Origin: Diprion similis
Lineage: Eukaryota > Arthropoda > Insecta > Hymenoptera > Diprionidae
Reading direction: 5' to 3'
Length of the DNA: 64,000 nucleotides
NCBI RefSeq assembly: GCF_021155765.1
Contig: NC_060116.1
Location: forward strand, 13,082,001-13,146,000
The notes beneath the pieces are model-generated. The model saw only the letters and a list, made by a program, of their open reading frames with translations. It had not been told where the DNA came from and ran no database searches. This document shows, one piece after another, positions 12,761 through 27,060 of this stretch (its first letter is position 1; every line of letters starts with the position of its first letter). The position numbers were made by a program, and so were the translations under genes.

Positions 12761-13030
12761 GATGTGATACTTTATTCTCAAAGGATTAATCAATGTAGAA
12801 AATATAGAGTGAGATATTGTAAAGAATTGGGTTCTGGGGGCACTATTACTGCCGCATGGTTATGTTGCAGCGATGACCTGGAACTGAACTGACGCACGAG
12901 GTTATACCAACTTATACTTATACGACAAATATCCATCTGTTGAAGGATCGAGGAAGTTGTGTCGCGCGAGCGCACGTGCTCCGTAGTGACGTCACAATAT
13001 TTGACAGTTCAGAACATTCTTCAGTCAACG
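12761..13030 (-). promoter_or_regulatory. DHX57 upstream region with E-box and CRE
   Basis: Upstream flank of the DHX57 start, less AT-rich than its surroundings. It holds CACGTG at about 12973-12978 and a perfect TGACGTCA at 12987-12994, a pair typical of TSS-proximal DNA. No plus-strand gene start is visible, so it is assigned to DHX57 alone. Confidence 0.45.
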
Positions 13031-16000
13031 AATGGTACGACTTTCAAGAAATTCCAAAAAACGGTGTTAATTTTTCAAACGCAAAATGAAACAATTTCTG
13101 ATTAAATTGTATACATGAATTTTCTACGCTTGATTGCAGGCCACTTGAAACATTCATGTTAAGGTAATAAAAAAACTGAACTTGCAATCTGAATACACTA
13201 ATGTGTAACGGCGTTTCACAAGCCTATTTCGTTGCTATTTCAAAAGTCTTGTTCAGTAGAACGAGATTCCGTCTATGGTATCGCTGCGTTCACCATTTTA
13301 TTGTTGGCGAATCGGTGCACAATTGAAAAATATTGAATAAGTTTTCATTTACGTTTTCATTTATTTATTGATAAGTAAAATTACATATATCCACAAACAC
13401 AATAGTTCTTTGGGGGTGGGGAGGTGTACCGTACTGAAATTAAATCGCGTTCAAATTTTTTACAAAAAAACTTGTGATGTTATTATTAAATACATTTTTT
13501 CATAAAAACTTTGCAACGCGAAACCGAAAGCAACGTCAACGATGAATATGGAAACAAGTACCCGTGCTGCTGTTTGTTGTTTTTTTTTGTTTTTTGTAAT
13601 TCAAAATTAAAAATACTAGATTTATATGACAAATATTATGTCACATGTATTATTATACTTGCAAAATACTGAAAGAAATAGAATTTTAAATGGGAAATTA
13701 ATTCGAGTGTGACAACGATACGCCGTTGCAAAGCTAAAGACTAATATTTCGAGTGTTTTTTATTCCGACATATGCATTATTTATTTAATTTTTAACCAGA
13801 CTCGAACGAACATTTCACACCTAATTTATCGAATTATAAATTTTATGGAAAAATTGCGTTTCGTCTAATTGGTCGAAATTAAAAAATTATTCGTAGAATA
13901 TGTTTTCCTTTTCTATTTTTCCTTCTTTAGTTCGAGTCTCTTTTAATATATCATAAAGTATTGTGCCTTCACAAGATCTATAATTTGTTAGATATTTTAC
14001 GTAAGAAGCGACTATATAATGTATTCAGCAATACGTGCTTTTGAAGGTAACAAACTGTGAGTAGACACGCGTTTTTACGATTGAAATGTATGAAAGAAAA
14101 TGAGAAGTTCTGTGGAGAGACACCTGCAGCGAAGACATAAATGTCTTATACGATAAGACGAGCAAATGTTATCGCGACATTTGCTTATAATTAAAACAGA
14201 TGAATACGATTTGAAGATAAATATAGTTTAAGAGCAACACCGAAAAAACTGTAAAAATAAAATCTACTTCCATTTTTTAGTTATTATTTTTTTTTAGATT
14301 TTTTATTTTTCTTTTCACTCGAATCTGGACTTCTACTAAAGGACGTATATTCTTTTCTCTCATCTCACGTGATTTTTAAACTAAGTCAATTATTTCTTCC
14401 ATATTTAATAATATACTTATTACCTCTTTACAAAAATCAATTCTTAAACTTATATATGGTAGCTCGACGTTGACTCACGGTTTGTGAAAGAATATATTAA
14501 TTTTTTATTCGTTTGGGTCATGTATTGATATGCCCTGACCACTAATACTGATAATTGCTATCTCTCTAAGCATCTTCTAAAACGAAACATTGGTAATTGT
14601 CTATATGTATATATTCACTTGACGCAACCATTGTGGACGAAAGGAATGAATATTGAAGTGCATAATAGCTGCCATCAAAAACTATTGTCAGCTATGCTCA
14701 GTTAATTATTGTTATTTAAATTTGTTAATAAGTTGACCATGTGAAATACTGGTTTATCTGTGGTATTGCCATTAACAGACAACTACCAATTACTTATCTC
14801 AAAATTCTTAATCATCTGTGTGCCATCGTCGAGCCGAGTTTACATGCGATGACGTGTCAATGTATAACGGTTATATGCTATAGGTACATAATTAATATAT
14901 AATTAATTTAATATATATGTATCATTATTATTAATGTTATTGATGCTATTTTGTTGTATTTCATCATCATAGTACACTCACGTGGTAATTGCTATCATCT
15001 TAATATATCTAAAATATTATTTATAACATTTAGCAGTGTGTAAGTGTATCTGTGTGTATTTATGTTCGTGTGTGTGTGTGTATGATTATCTGTGTCAGTA
15101 TTAAGCTGCCATTTCACCGAAATCACATGAAATTGTTCAATTATTGTTTATTTTCCAATATCAACATAGGTTCATGCACATTATGCCGTGTTATGACGTC
15201 AATCATTTAAAAACTTGGAAGCAAATGTTCCGGCAATAGAACAAAATACCCAAATTCTTGACTGCGTAGTTTTATTCTGTCATAAATGAAGTTCGTAAAT
15301 CGGAATGGAGAAGATTATCACTTGCTAATATGAAAGTAGTTTTACCATTTATGACTCAGTTGTTCATTAATTTATTGTGATCTATCGTCGAAGTACGAAT
15401 TTTTCAGTTTAGCAATTTGTTCGTAACATTATGACTATAACTATGGCGTGTAACAATTGTTGTCCTGCTTCCACTTCATTACATTTATATCTGCACATGT
15501 ATCCGTAATACGCTAATCTATCAGGAATTATTACGTGTAGGATTTTATTTTTCACCTTAAAATAGTCCAACGAGACCAACGAGGTAACGCAGAAATATGT
15601 TTGTCGATTTAAAAATACTACAGATATTGGTGAAATATATTTTATAGTAATTTCGGTCAAAGCGCGCGTCATTATTTCTTGTTCATATACAAATATATAA
15701 GCATTAAACGTGTAATATATTATCATCATATATAATTAGTAATTATTAATATCCTAAGATAGTTATTGTATGAACGATTTCCAAAAAAAAGGAAATAAAT
15801 CCTTGTTTCAACAGCCACCACTTTTTCAACGAAGGTAGAGGTATATGCCATTCAAAATAACTCCATTTATCTGTTCCTCTTATTCGAGAGTTTTGGCATG
15901 ACTTTCTTGAAATATCATCAACGGAATGTTCCAAGAAAATCGAATAAGACTCTCCAATATTTTCCATTATGTCACAAGCACCTCGAAAACAGTGGACCTT

Positions 16001-17018
16001 GGCTTGGAATGATAGAATTTTATTTCTGTTAACTTTAAATACGTTAATGATTTTTGTTTAAATTTATTTATTTCTTAAGTGATAGTATTAGTCTAAGAAG
16101 ATATTAAGTACTGAGTGAGAGATTACTTAAAAAAAAAAGGCAGTGGAAATTGATAACAAAAGCACGAGTCGAAAATTGCTAACAATTAGTATTATTGTTC
16201 TGATACTTTGAGGGTATTATGTTATTCGCGATTATAATACTATATTATATTAGTATTGTTAATTTGCTCTGCAGTAAGCTGCTACCGTTTTTCATCAGGC
16301 TACAATTGAAAGCTGCACAAATTGCTGCGGGTTCGCTGAAATGCCACATACCCGAAAAATATCAGAGCCTAAGAATACAATAGAGAAAGAGCGTAGAAAA
16401 TAAACCAATCTGATGGAATATTGTAATAACGCTTCCGGGTTATCGATAATACGTTACTGTTGTTACAAAAATATCATGATAATCATGCAAAGTCTTGGAT
16501 ACGTAAAATGAATTGGAATTTCTCACCAAGAGAAAAACAACATCGTGGAGAAAACCAAAACAAGACTTACTTCTACAATATAGGTGACTATAACGCCCTT
16601 TCTTCTGCATTCTTAGCGTGAAGAAACCAATATTCGAAGTTTAAGGGACTCCAAATAGTAATCGATTATTAATTTCGTTTACATGAACAACACAATCAGT
16701 GTTTTATGGGCTTGAGTTGACTCGATTGCAACAATGTTGTTAACGTAAACGAGATCGTCACGAAAGAGATATCTTACGATGTGGTTGAAATCGAGCAGAA
16801 GAGCGCCGAACAGTTGTGTTTAAAACTTGTATCACCGAATAAGTGGTGAAGTTGAGTGTTTAAAAATTACGATTCTCGCATCTACTGGACGACGTGAACC
16901 ACGCCGTTAAGAAAAACTCTATTCGATTCTAACACAATGTTGAGATTCCTAAAGAAATTACGGTAAAGTGATTGAAACGTGGTACTACGACCAATTTTCT
17001 TATTGCAAATTGATTGAA
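13031..17018. other. Non-coding stretch, likely including Appl 3' UTR
   Basis: About 4 kb of AT-rich sequence with no exon recognised. It lies directly downstream of the Appl stop codon (17019). Minus-strand AATAAA clusters occur at about 16063-16073 and 13358-13368, so the Appl transcript could end at about 16.05 kb or run to about 13.3 kb. A (GT)n run lies at about 15067-15082 and a TGACGTCA at 15194-15201. A 73-codon minus-strand frame at 15967-15746 is discussed in the findings. No tRNA or known microRNA was recognised. Confidence 0.45.
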
Positions 17019-17391
17019 TTATTCTTTGACCTCAAAATATTTGTAGGTTGGATTTTCGTAGCCATTTATCTGCATGTTAGCTACGTGTCTTTCCTCAGGT
17101 GTGGCTGCCTGATCAACTTCGATGAATCCCTGGAAAATTACAAACTGGTGTCAACAATCCAAATTCATAATTTTAAGCTCAGAAGGTTATCAGATAAAGA
17201 ATATAAATATAATTCTTTATTTGTTTCACGGAGTTAGAAGTCACCTGGCTGTGAGGGCTCCTGGCACTGCGTCTCTTGAACACTGCGACGCCTACAACTG
17301 CAGCAGCCATTAAAGCTATGCCAGCAAAAGCGAGGGTGAAGTAAACGGAACGACTTTCCTTGTGATATACTTCGCGCCTGACGGCATAGCC
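17019..17391 (-). other. Appl: Appl transmembrane and cytoplasmic exons
   Basis: Two phase-0 exons. 17391-17245 encodes the juxtamembrane stretch [10 protein letters not shown] and the membrane helix [20 protein letters not shown] followed by the stop-transfer FKRR. 17129-17019 encodes the whole adaptor-binding tail, 36 residues from [14 protein letters not shown] to [14 protein letters not shown]. The intron between them is only 115 bp. These sequences give the firmest identification of the gene. Confidence 0.97.
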
Positions 17392-20300
17392 CTAAACATA
17401 CAATCACGGCATTGCTGTCACAAGATCGTGGCACTAAACCTGATTTCTTCACACAATTATTGGGATCAAAAATATGCAAGAGAAATGACTATTTTTTTGC
17501 AGTTTGGTTGAAAAATTAACTGGCTTACCACTTCGGGATGAGAATTATCGTGAGTCATGCTGTGAGCTGCTCTAACAATTCCCTCGTTATGCATGGCTGC
17601 CCCAGCTGCAGACGGTTCTAACTGTTGAGGAGCATCCTTCTTTTCAACAACCGGATTTCCGTCTTCATGTTGCTGTTGTTCGGTTCTTAGTTCCCCACGT
17701 TCAGCTTTTCGTTGTTCCTTGCGCACTCTCTCCAATTGCTTTTGGTGTTCTTTTTCTAAATATAGCACAAAGGCGAGAAATTCTGTTAAAATCTATCCTA
17801 CAAAAATGACGATAAACAGTACGATAAATTCATACTGACAAGCAACTAGCATTTTGCAATACATATGAGTCATTTTGTAATGATAATATTTCCCCAACTT
17901 GGTTCTAAACAAATTACAGCGATGGCAGTTATTTGGCTCAGATTTAATCCCTTTCAAATAATGCCTTGTTTTCTTGACTCCTGTCGATCCTGATTCTAAA
18001 ATATCAGAATCTTTCATAAAAAGTTGGAAAACAAATTCGCTCCTACACAATACGAAAAAAGAAACTTTATATCCTATTTCCGAATCCAGCAGTAATAGAT
18101 TACCAGATGACTCATATAATCGGACAAACTATTTCAAAGCATGTTCCTAGGATATACAATTTTATTATTACTCAACGCTACATATTCACCTTGTTGTTTA
18201 CTGGCTACATCAGCTTCGTATTTATCGAGTATAAATGCCTCCGCTTCCCTGGTCATAGCTAGAAGAAGTCCCGGGGTTTCATCTTTGCTTCTCAGTGCCA
18301 AAACATAGTCGTCCATCAGACGTCCAATTTTAGCGCTCAGTTCAGGATACCTGATAACAGAGATGGATTCCAAATGATATGTGGATCGCTTGAGATCTGG
18401 TTTATATATGCTTACTCTTTGATCAAGCATCTGTGACATTGAGATGTAAAAGTCAACGATAACAACTCACCGCTCCAACATGAGGAGACTCTGATTGGTA
18501 ACTCTGTCGATTTCGGCTAGATGCTCCAAAGTGGTAGGTTTTTCTCTCTGTGCTTGTTCTAAGCTGCTGTCCAACAGATGTTTGTAGTGGGCAATCGTGT
18601 GGTGTCTATCCTTGTGCAACGCTCTGAGTAATTTTTGCAAGCACTTTTGAATACGGTGCATCTATAACGATAAAACATAAAGGTAACAAACAAAAAATAA
18701 GCCTTCTTTCTTCCCGCGGACTCGACGCAGGTGCGCGCGGCTACTAAATGAGTTGGACTCGTATGAAAGGTCCATTAGGAAACTGGGTTAAATGAAAAAA
18801 CCTCAGTAAAGGTAGCGCGAGCTTACTCGAACTCAACACTCAAATACGTTTCAACGCTCGAGCTACGTACGCTTTCGTACCTAGGTATAATAGTTACCGT
18901 ATGTAGGCGGTATGTATATTTGTACATATCTATGTACCTACGTCCGGATGGACACTCAGGGACTTACATTTGGTGGAGTTTCGTTCAACGCTGCTGTGTA
19001 GCACGCCATAGCTTCCTCGTTCCTCTGTTTAACGGCCTCCTAAACAGAAGGAGTAAATAATAGAGTTTGGTAAGCACCAGCAGCAATATCCGACGAACAG
19101 AATACCGGGAATGGAAAACCGGGTAATTTCATATACATAATTACACGTAATTCTGTAAAGAGCTGCAGGTTTCACCGAGTCAAAAAATTGCTGTGCACTT
19201 ATCGCATTTAAGAATTTTTTTTTTCATTTTTCTACATCAATTTCGGCAATTTCATACACCCTGCCCACCCAGCGGTTTTTTGTCCTACATTAACATTCAA
19301 AGTTAGAAACAAATAGTAATTGAAATAGTTTGATTGTGTGATTGAAAAACTTGTGACTGCCTTGAGTGCAGCATTTGTGAAAAATTCGCAACTCTGTTAC
19401 CCCCTTAAAAATAAATACCACTACAACGTGGGTTAAAAAAAGCTACTACATCAAGTATTTCACATGTAAGACTTCAGGCTAGGCAAGTAAAATACATGCA
19501 GATTACTAACTTGAACGCGTTGCTGATGCATAGCGCTAAGCTGATGCTTCTCGGCAGCGCCGCTAGCCTCAAGTGCAGCAACAGTTTCCTGGAATCTGGC
19601 TGTCATTTTCCGCTTAAAAGCATCAGCGGCAACAGGATCTCGTGCCCTCATGTCTTGGTACCTTTCCTCGAGGTCACTCCAATCCTTCATCACCTAAAAA
19701 CGTTGTAGCACACAGATTTCGCGGATAAAAGTCTTAACGGTAAATAATTGAAAGAAAACGTAAAGTATTATCATACAATACCGCGGTTTGTACCACGTGC
19801 AGTAAACAAAATGTTTATAACATTTGTTTTTTTATTTCAATTAATAAAACCAACGAACAAATAAGATAAATCGGGTGCCTCGATCGTTAGATGACGTAGG
19901 ATATATACCTTTTACCGCATGATTCACTCTACAAATGTATGATACGAGACGTACACATGCGTAAGCTTGATTTCCGACATGAAAGGAGGTTTCTTTCTTA
20001 TCTCACTCACTCTCTGGTATTGGTATATAAATTGCCTTCAGTATCCGGGTTGCGGAGGGTGATATTTAAGTATAAGTATGTGTGCGTATAGTCGCGCTCA
20101 CTTACCTTGGTAACCTTTTCCTTGTGAACTTCCTCCAGCCGCATCTGGGCCTGTTTGTAGCTCTGATGTTCGGATCTCGGATCAAAGTGAGTAAGATAAG
20201 GGTCGGGGGTCGCGTGGGGCTGGGAGGGTTGAAGAGTGCTCGAGCTCACCGGAAGCGGCATGGGAGTGACTTCCGATTTTTCAGTCGTTGATACCGTTGT

Positions 20301-21574
20301 AGCTGGTCGACTGAAATGCGAGATGCAAATCGATGTTTAGCGACAAGAGAATTTTCATCTCACAACACACGAGCGCAAGAGGAATGTATGCTCGACGATA
20401 TAGCTTGAAATCGCTTCTGCAGGGAGGCGTGTACCTACACGATTTAAACGTGACAAAGGAATCTATATGTATATACTGATATTCCCTCTTCAATCTTTCC
20501 TTCTCCTGTTTGATAGTAGGTACGAATAAAGGAGAAAGAAAATTGCGAAAGAAGACCGGGTGAGAGACTATGCGTGTAAAGCATACACCTGTTCTACTCA
20601 TAGTTATATATGTATGTAGAATGAAGAACGAGATGCAAAATGCATGGCACACCTTGCGGCTACAGAGAAAAAACAAACACAATAGAAACACGTCATGACT
20701 CACGGGAAAGATATGACATGACATTCGTTGAAATGAAACGAAAAGAAGTAGGATTTGCGAGTCTTGAACGAAATTGTTATACGAATAATCATAATTCCCT
20801 ACTTCAAGTCTTTAGCTCGCGGGCACGATTTTTCACTCTTTACCAGAGAAAAGCTGACGGCGAATATATATTTTCACCCTAGGCCCCCTTTTCTTTACTC
20901 GGCAACTCGCCCTCACGACCCGCATTCAAGAGCTCTTGCTTCGTGTAAATTCGGATGATTAATATAATATAACACATTGTAAGAAAAAATCCGTGTTCAA
21001 AAAGTGGTCTCATTTTCCCAGCAGCTGGTATTTACAGCTGTAGAATCGGTGATAATTCGAAAAAACCACGTCACCTTGTATCCACGAGCTTACCTAGTCG
21101 TGGTATCGTAATCGTCGACGTACTCCTCGTCGCTCTCGTCCTCGTCGGTTTGGTCGCTGAGAACATCGTCCAGGTCACCGTCCGAGTCACTATCATCGTC
21201 GGCCAGGTCATCCTCGTCCTCAAGATCGTCCTCATCCTCGTCCACGTCCTCGTCGACGCCTTTGGGAATTGGCAGGTCGACCGGCTTCTTTGGTTTTACA
21301 TTTTCTGCAGATAAAAAAAGCGTTAAATAATAGTAGAAAAAAGAAAAAAAAACGACAATACAACGGCTCACATAAGAGGAGGTATTATGCAATACTGGAC
21401 TATGTCTCGTCTATATGTATACTCGGTTGAAGGAGATTTAAGCCTGTGGTAAAAAGACGACAAGGATATAAATTACCCGCGAAATCCGTCGAGGATTCTG
21501 TATCCTCTTTTTTATCCCTGTGAAAGCTTGTCATTTTCTACAGAGAGCGGATAAACTCACTGGTTTAATTCGCG

Positions 21575-21606
<32 letters not shown>

Positions 21607-24600
21607 GTGTATACAAGGACAAAAAGTGTGCATGTATATATACGTATAATAATGCCAAATCGAATACTCTCCAAGACCCCTGGCAACGGTGGAAGCAAAG
21701 TCCTTTACGAAACGGCGCCATTTATCAGAATACCTTCCTATTCAAGGCGTTCGCTATTGTTTGAGGTCTGAATGGTCTTGTGCAGTAACAGCAGCAGCGG
21801 CAGAGTCTGGTTATCGGGAACGGATTTGGCGATAATACAATTGGCATTCTGATTCCGCGAAATTTTACCACAGTCTTTTTTCGCTCGTTTTAAAATTGCC
21901 ATGGCAAATATTCTTTTTTGATTTTACAATGCAAAATACGTCGGCAAGAGAATCAAGCTCTATAGGTATAATGCGAACGCATTTGCCTTAAAAATGAGCA
22001 GATTAACCCGTGAAAATATTCAAGCGAATATAGAATATCAGGATCCGATATGCGGGTGAGTTTTCCATTTTATTATTTTCTAGCTCGTTTTTCTCCTTCT
22101 CCTTGCCCTGTTCCTATATACTTATACGTTGGCACAATTTTCAGCTCCCCGACTCTCGGCAATAAACCGTAAAAATTTCAAGGTTCACGAGCTGTGAGCA
22201 GAAAGTTCTTTAGGTTGAAAAATCAGAGAATTTTACGAGTTCACTTTTCCAGCAGCCAAATGTAGGTATATACATATACATATACCATAATAAGCATGAG
22301 AGCTGGATGATGTGGCTTCACCTTTTACACCGCGATTTATTACAGTCGAGGCGGGTAACGAGGGGATGAAAAATCCCGGCTGATCGTTAGATGGAATGTA
22401 ATAGTCGGATGATGGTGAAGAGTCGTTGGCACAGTAGGATCCTCGAGCGATGCAGATGACCGCGACGTAGAAGAACGTTGCGAAAATTGTTGCATCCGGG
22501 TTCCGGATCAGCACACGTTGGACGTACAATTTCTAAGAACGCTAATTTGGCTCTGTTGCAGCTCAAGATGTAACGTCGCTGCTAACTAGGTTCTCGAGTC
22601 GTTCCTGCAGTGCATAGAACCATTCTCCGAGAATAGAGACGCGCCTCATCTCTGATGAGTCGAGAACTTTATATTCTTCACCGTCGGAGAGAGAAAAAAA
22701 CAAAAGGCTGACCCGCAAAACTCGGCTCTCTGAAACTCGGTGCAGGCACTGCAGCAGCGGCAGCAGTATGTATGTATGTATAAATGCATATATGTTTATA
22801 TATATCTACACGCTACTTTGGATACATGTATGTATATCATATCCTCTGCTGCGCTATGCCGCACTTTTCAAATAGGTCACGTGGCTAGTAGCCGTGCTAC
22901 CTACGTATGTTGCACATACCTATGTATGTACAACACCTTTTATACATTCCTCTTGGACATATGTTATATATTTTCCTGTGATACAATATGTACACCTAGT
23001 TAAGCCCGTGATGCACGTATGTATTCAGGCATGTATAATACTCATCCGCATTCGGCTCTGCACACGTGGATTCTCTTGGGATGCAGGGTTTGGAACGATG
23101 CTTAAAAACCGAGTCAAGAATAACCCCGAAGTCACGTTGAATCATTCTTGATACCTACATACGTGGGTTTTTGCTCGTGTCGGTATATTTCTTCCATTAT
23201 CCACATATTCCACATACAGTAGAGAATCCGGTGAAAAGATATTGATATACGTTCAAGATTTGGAGAATATTTTCCCAAATTCAATTCAAGACTATAATTA
23301 GATACTCTTCATGAATACCGAGTAGTAGTTTATCATTTTTTTCCTCATATAGATTGGCTATAAATTTATATTACAGTTAATTTCGTCGCCTCTCCTGCGG
23401 TGTAGAAATATGAAAAAATGACGTTGCATGTGAACCATAAGGCGTGACACACCGTGCATCGCACTAGTGGCTTGGGATATGTGGCGTCACGTTCCAGCGA
23501 TATTGGCCTGGAGCGAGAAACGTCTCCGCGTTATACCCTTATCAAATCCCTTCAAAATCCGCACACATATCCGTCAGGGTCTTTCTCCTTCCTTGGTTGG
23601 TAAAGTACGTCACACGCCGCCACCTGTACAGACGTACATACATAAGTCTGGGTGTGTACAGTATAAGGTGTGCGGGATGTATTTTTGTGGAAGAAATTTT
23701 TCAACCCCTTTCGGTCAGACGCGACTCATGGTGGTGACGGTTTCGGTGTGCAGGCAAAGACGCCGAGGGGGCCCGAATCGCGCCGAACCTTCCTGGTCCT
23801 CCACCTCCACCTCCACCTCCACCTCCGCCACCTCGTCTTCCTTCACCCTCGCCATCGCCAGCATCGCCATCGCGTACGACGCGCAGTCGTCAGCTTACAT
23901 TATTGATTGCACGAGCAAGCCAGTCAACGACGAACAGAAAGCCTCTCTCCTCCACCACCGGCTGGATGGCTGGCTGCACGTGATTGTATGTGTGTCGACA
24001 TAGGTGTGGGGGTGTGTCTGTGTGTGCGTATTATACAACCTCTGCCCACCCCTATCTCTCTGTTCATTTAACACACCTCCGTTGGTTCGCCGTAGCCACT
24101 TCCACTTTGCACTGTCACTCCTTATTCTGCATAAAACCAACCCTTACCCGACGCCGGAGCTCTGAACCATGTGACTCAAAGGGCTCGCCGCCACCGATCA
24201 TTTCTCAAACACTGCACTTGCAGTGTATACATTCCGTCGCTTTGTTCGTTAGACGTTTTACGGGTCTCGACGTCGTTTTCATAGCGTTCACTCTTGCTTT
24301 TCGACGTCTTTTTTTCCCCTCTCTCTGATTGTGTTCATTGGTGATGCATCGTTTCGATCTTCGTCCAAACTTCACCACCGTCAAACCAACTGTAAAAATC
24401 GATTCCCGTATTCAGAATTCATTTAGATTCCATAAATGGCGCAACAGCTGTCCGTGATTTCCTTTTCTCTTTCCCCCGAACGGAACTCTGTACTGTTTTT
24501 CCTTCATCCACGAATCTCAAAATTTCCACGCTATTCAATTTCTTTCCATCATTTTATTTACTCTCCAAGTATAACAACTGTATCGTAGAAAATCTTTTCG

Positions 24601-27022
24601 CCGAGTGTCTTTTTTTTCTGAATCCTGAATCCTGCAGGGCGTGGTTGAAGACGTCTTAAAGCGTTATAAAATTTCGTCATTTTTCTCTTGCATCCAGCTG
24701 CAATGCAGCTTTGTGAGAGTTGATCGAAGAAAATCAATAACTCCAACAAGAACAACTGTTACATATATTACACACATACGTATCGCAGAAATAGGGGGGG
24801 AAAAAAAAAAAAAAAAAAAAAATGATTCCCCGTTTCACCAGGATACGGATGAGTATAAGAACATGGACCAAGAAAAATCCGCGAAACTTATCACGCTATG
24901 ATCGTATCTGTCTCTGCAGGATTCGGCCGTGCTGTGCTTCGGCCCTTGGGTCGTTCAGCCTTTCATTCTGTCAATCAGTTACTCGATTCGGCCGTTTATT
25001 GGACGTTCCGTTAGCCGGGAAGCAATCGAGAGGGACAAAATCCCTCCAGCCTATCTGAAGTATCGAGTGGATGGTTGTAGCTTGATTTTCACGACTGATT
25101 GGAGAAGGTTGTAGGTTGTATACGGTTGTTCGTACCAAGGATGAACTCCGCAACTGATTATACGCAGTTCTTTAGCCAGAGTAGATACACGATCGTACGA
25201 TTGCCACCGCATGTGTCCTGCTTTTGGTGCAACAATTCCTAGTCTGGAAAATTCCTTCCTCTTTTCCTGCAGAGTATTGCACAAAGTTATGTATATAAAT
25301 TGTACAAATATTCCGTATCAATTCGTGCGAACAGAATTTCACCGCGATTTACATGTATCTATATATGTATATAAAGGTATGCCCCAGGGTTTAAAGAAAA
25401 TAAAAGAAGAGAAGAAAAAAATATACAGAAAATAAAGGAAGAGGAACCACTTGAGCTGGTCGAAAAGGGTGACAAAAGTTCATTGTTGACCTTGAATTAT
25501 TCAACGTTCCGATGTATAAAAGTCAAGTATCACGACGAACGGGACGTGGATTTTCAGGTCGATTCTTCAACTGGAGAGTGACTTTGAATATAAAAATACC
25601 TAACACAGCTTGGGTCTTGTTCGAAGTCCCTCGTGAGTGACGTCGATAAAACCGAGCCCCTTGCACAGAAGGTGCTCAGAAGGTGAAAAAATTAACAAAC
25701 TTTGAGAGTGGTTCGTTTTACACCCTGTAAGTTAGACTTCTTGAGAGACTTTTTTTTTTATCCTGTTATTTTTTAAGTTTGTTTTTTCATAGGACTGAAA
25801 ATTGGCGCATGCATGAGTTGACGCATAATTAATTCTTTGTGCGATATACTCACCCTTGAGGTGTTTGGGACAGCAGACGAATTCGACCCCGGAAAAGAGG
25901 GATATGCCGCAGGGTAGAAGCATGGCGAAGCTCCGGAGGTTCATATTTCGCTCCCGGCACGTATCGGCAGCGGTTGAATTCCACCTGTGACGCGAGAGGG
26001 AGAGAGAGAAAGAGAGATAGAATAATGTGTGTGTATATAGGAAAAGAGATGAATATGAAAAACGGCATAAAAGAGGATAGGCGTGATGAATGGTGATCGT
26101 TTAACCCGAGATCCTCTTTCGCCACTCGATCATATTACTATACAACAACACAACCCCTGTGTACAGCAGGTGTGTACACAAAATTTCGCATTCACGAGCC
26201 TTTAACAATGCAGTGAACTGCAAACTCTCGGCTTTATCACTTTGCCCGGATTTCAGGCGGTTCGTTACAGCATAAATTATGTATCAGTCCGATAGCTGAT
26301 ATTGTCACACCGCGAAGGATAATTGAGATGAAAATCCGAAAGAAAAGATGCGATATAAATGATCAATTTACGTGTGGGTGAACCAAAATCGATTTGTTTC
26401 CTTAACTTTTCTAAATTTTATAGAAAAATTGTTTTCTATCTGTAAATCTATAAATCCTCTGATCGTCAAAAAAAGAGGCAAAAAAAGTATCTACCTGTGA
26501 GATTCCCAGCATTTTGTGTGATTGTGAAGATGATCGAAGAGACATCCTTCTGGTACGAGAAGAGCATCGCTTTGGAATGGACCCTCTGAAAGCATAAGTT
26601 CTCAGATAAACAATCACGTAGATATTCGAACGTTCTACATAAATCTCTGATACCAATGCGAGACGAAGATAAAAATGTTGGACCAATCGATTATTCTTGG
26701 ACGGTAGCTCGCGCTAATTGCTGCCTGTACACATAATGAATATTGAGATCGTTCCTAGCCTAGGCGAGGGATTAATTTTCACGGTCGCTCCACGATCGAA
26801 CCACCATCCACCAGAGATCAAGGATACCTATACTGCACAGTTTGCAAGTTCCTTAGGATCTCGCGTAAGGAGGATACGTCACGTAGGACGTCTCAGCCAC
26901 GTTTGTACAACAACCACTTAATACATATACGAACGTTAATCCGAATTTGATTGGCACGGGGAATTAGCGAGAGTGACGTTGAAAGCATCCGAGCGCTTTC
27001 GCGGCCTTTGGGTGTTTGTACC

Positions 27023-27060
<38 letters not shown>

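Larger units (their letters stand above)
21305..25853 (-). other. Appl intron 5 (4.5 kb)
   Basis: Separates the copper-binding exon from the acidic exon. It holds a (TA)n block at 21581-21606, a CCACCT hexamer tract at about 23799-23826 inside a locally GC-richer stretch (23.5-24.2 kb), and a 22-base A run at 24801-24822. Long open frames at 22233-22529 (minus) and 23467-24003 (plus) lack a convincing start, splice sites in phase or family similarity. Confidence 0.6.

Noticed and set aside
17793..18050. 85-codon minus-strand frame between Appl exons
   Set aside because: It lies wholly inside the intron 18189-17756; flanking exons join in phase without it.
22233..22529. 98-codon minus-strand frame with a hydrophobic stretch ([17 protein letters not shown])
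   Set aside because: No ATG in frame at the start, and the nearest acceptor and donor do not match the phase needed to be an Appl cassette exon (entry needs two leading bases).
23467..24003. 178-codon plus-strand frame in Appl intron 5
   Set aside because: It begins at GTG rather than ATG, owes much of its length to the CCACCT repeat and a GC-rich patch, and shows no domain.
24801..24822. Poly(A) run as a possible retroposon tail
   Set aside because: No recognisable retroposed sequence or target duplication next to it.
25111..25135. GTAGGTTGTA, reminiscent of let-7
   Set aside because: The seed TGAGGTAG is absent and no hairpin with the right arm is present.
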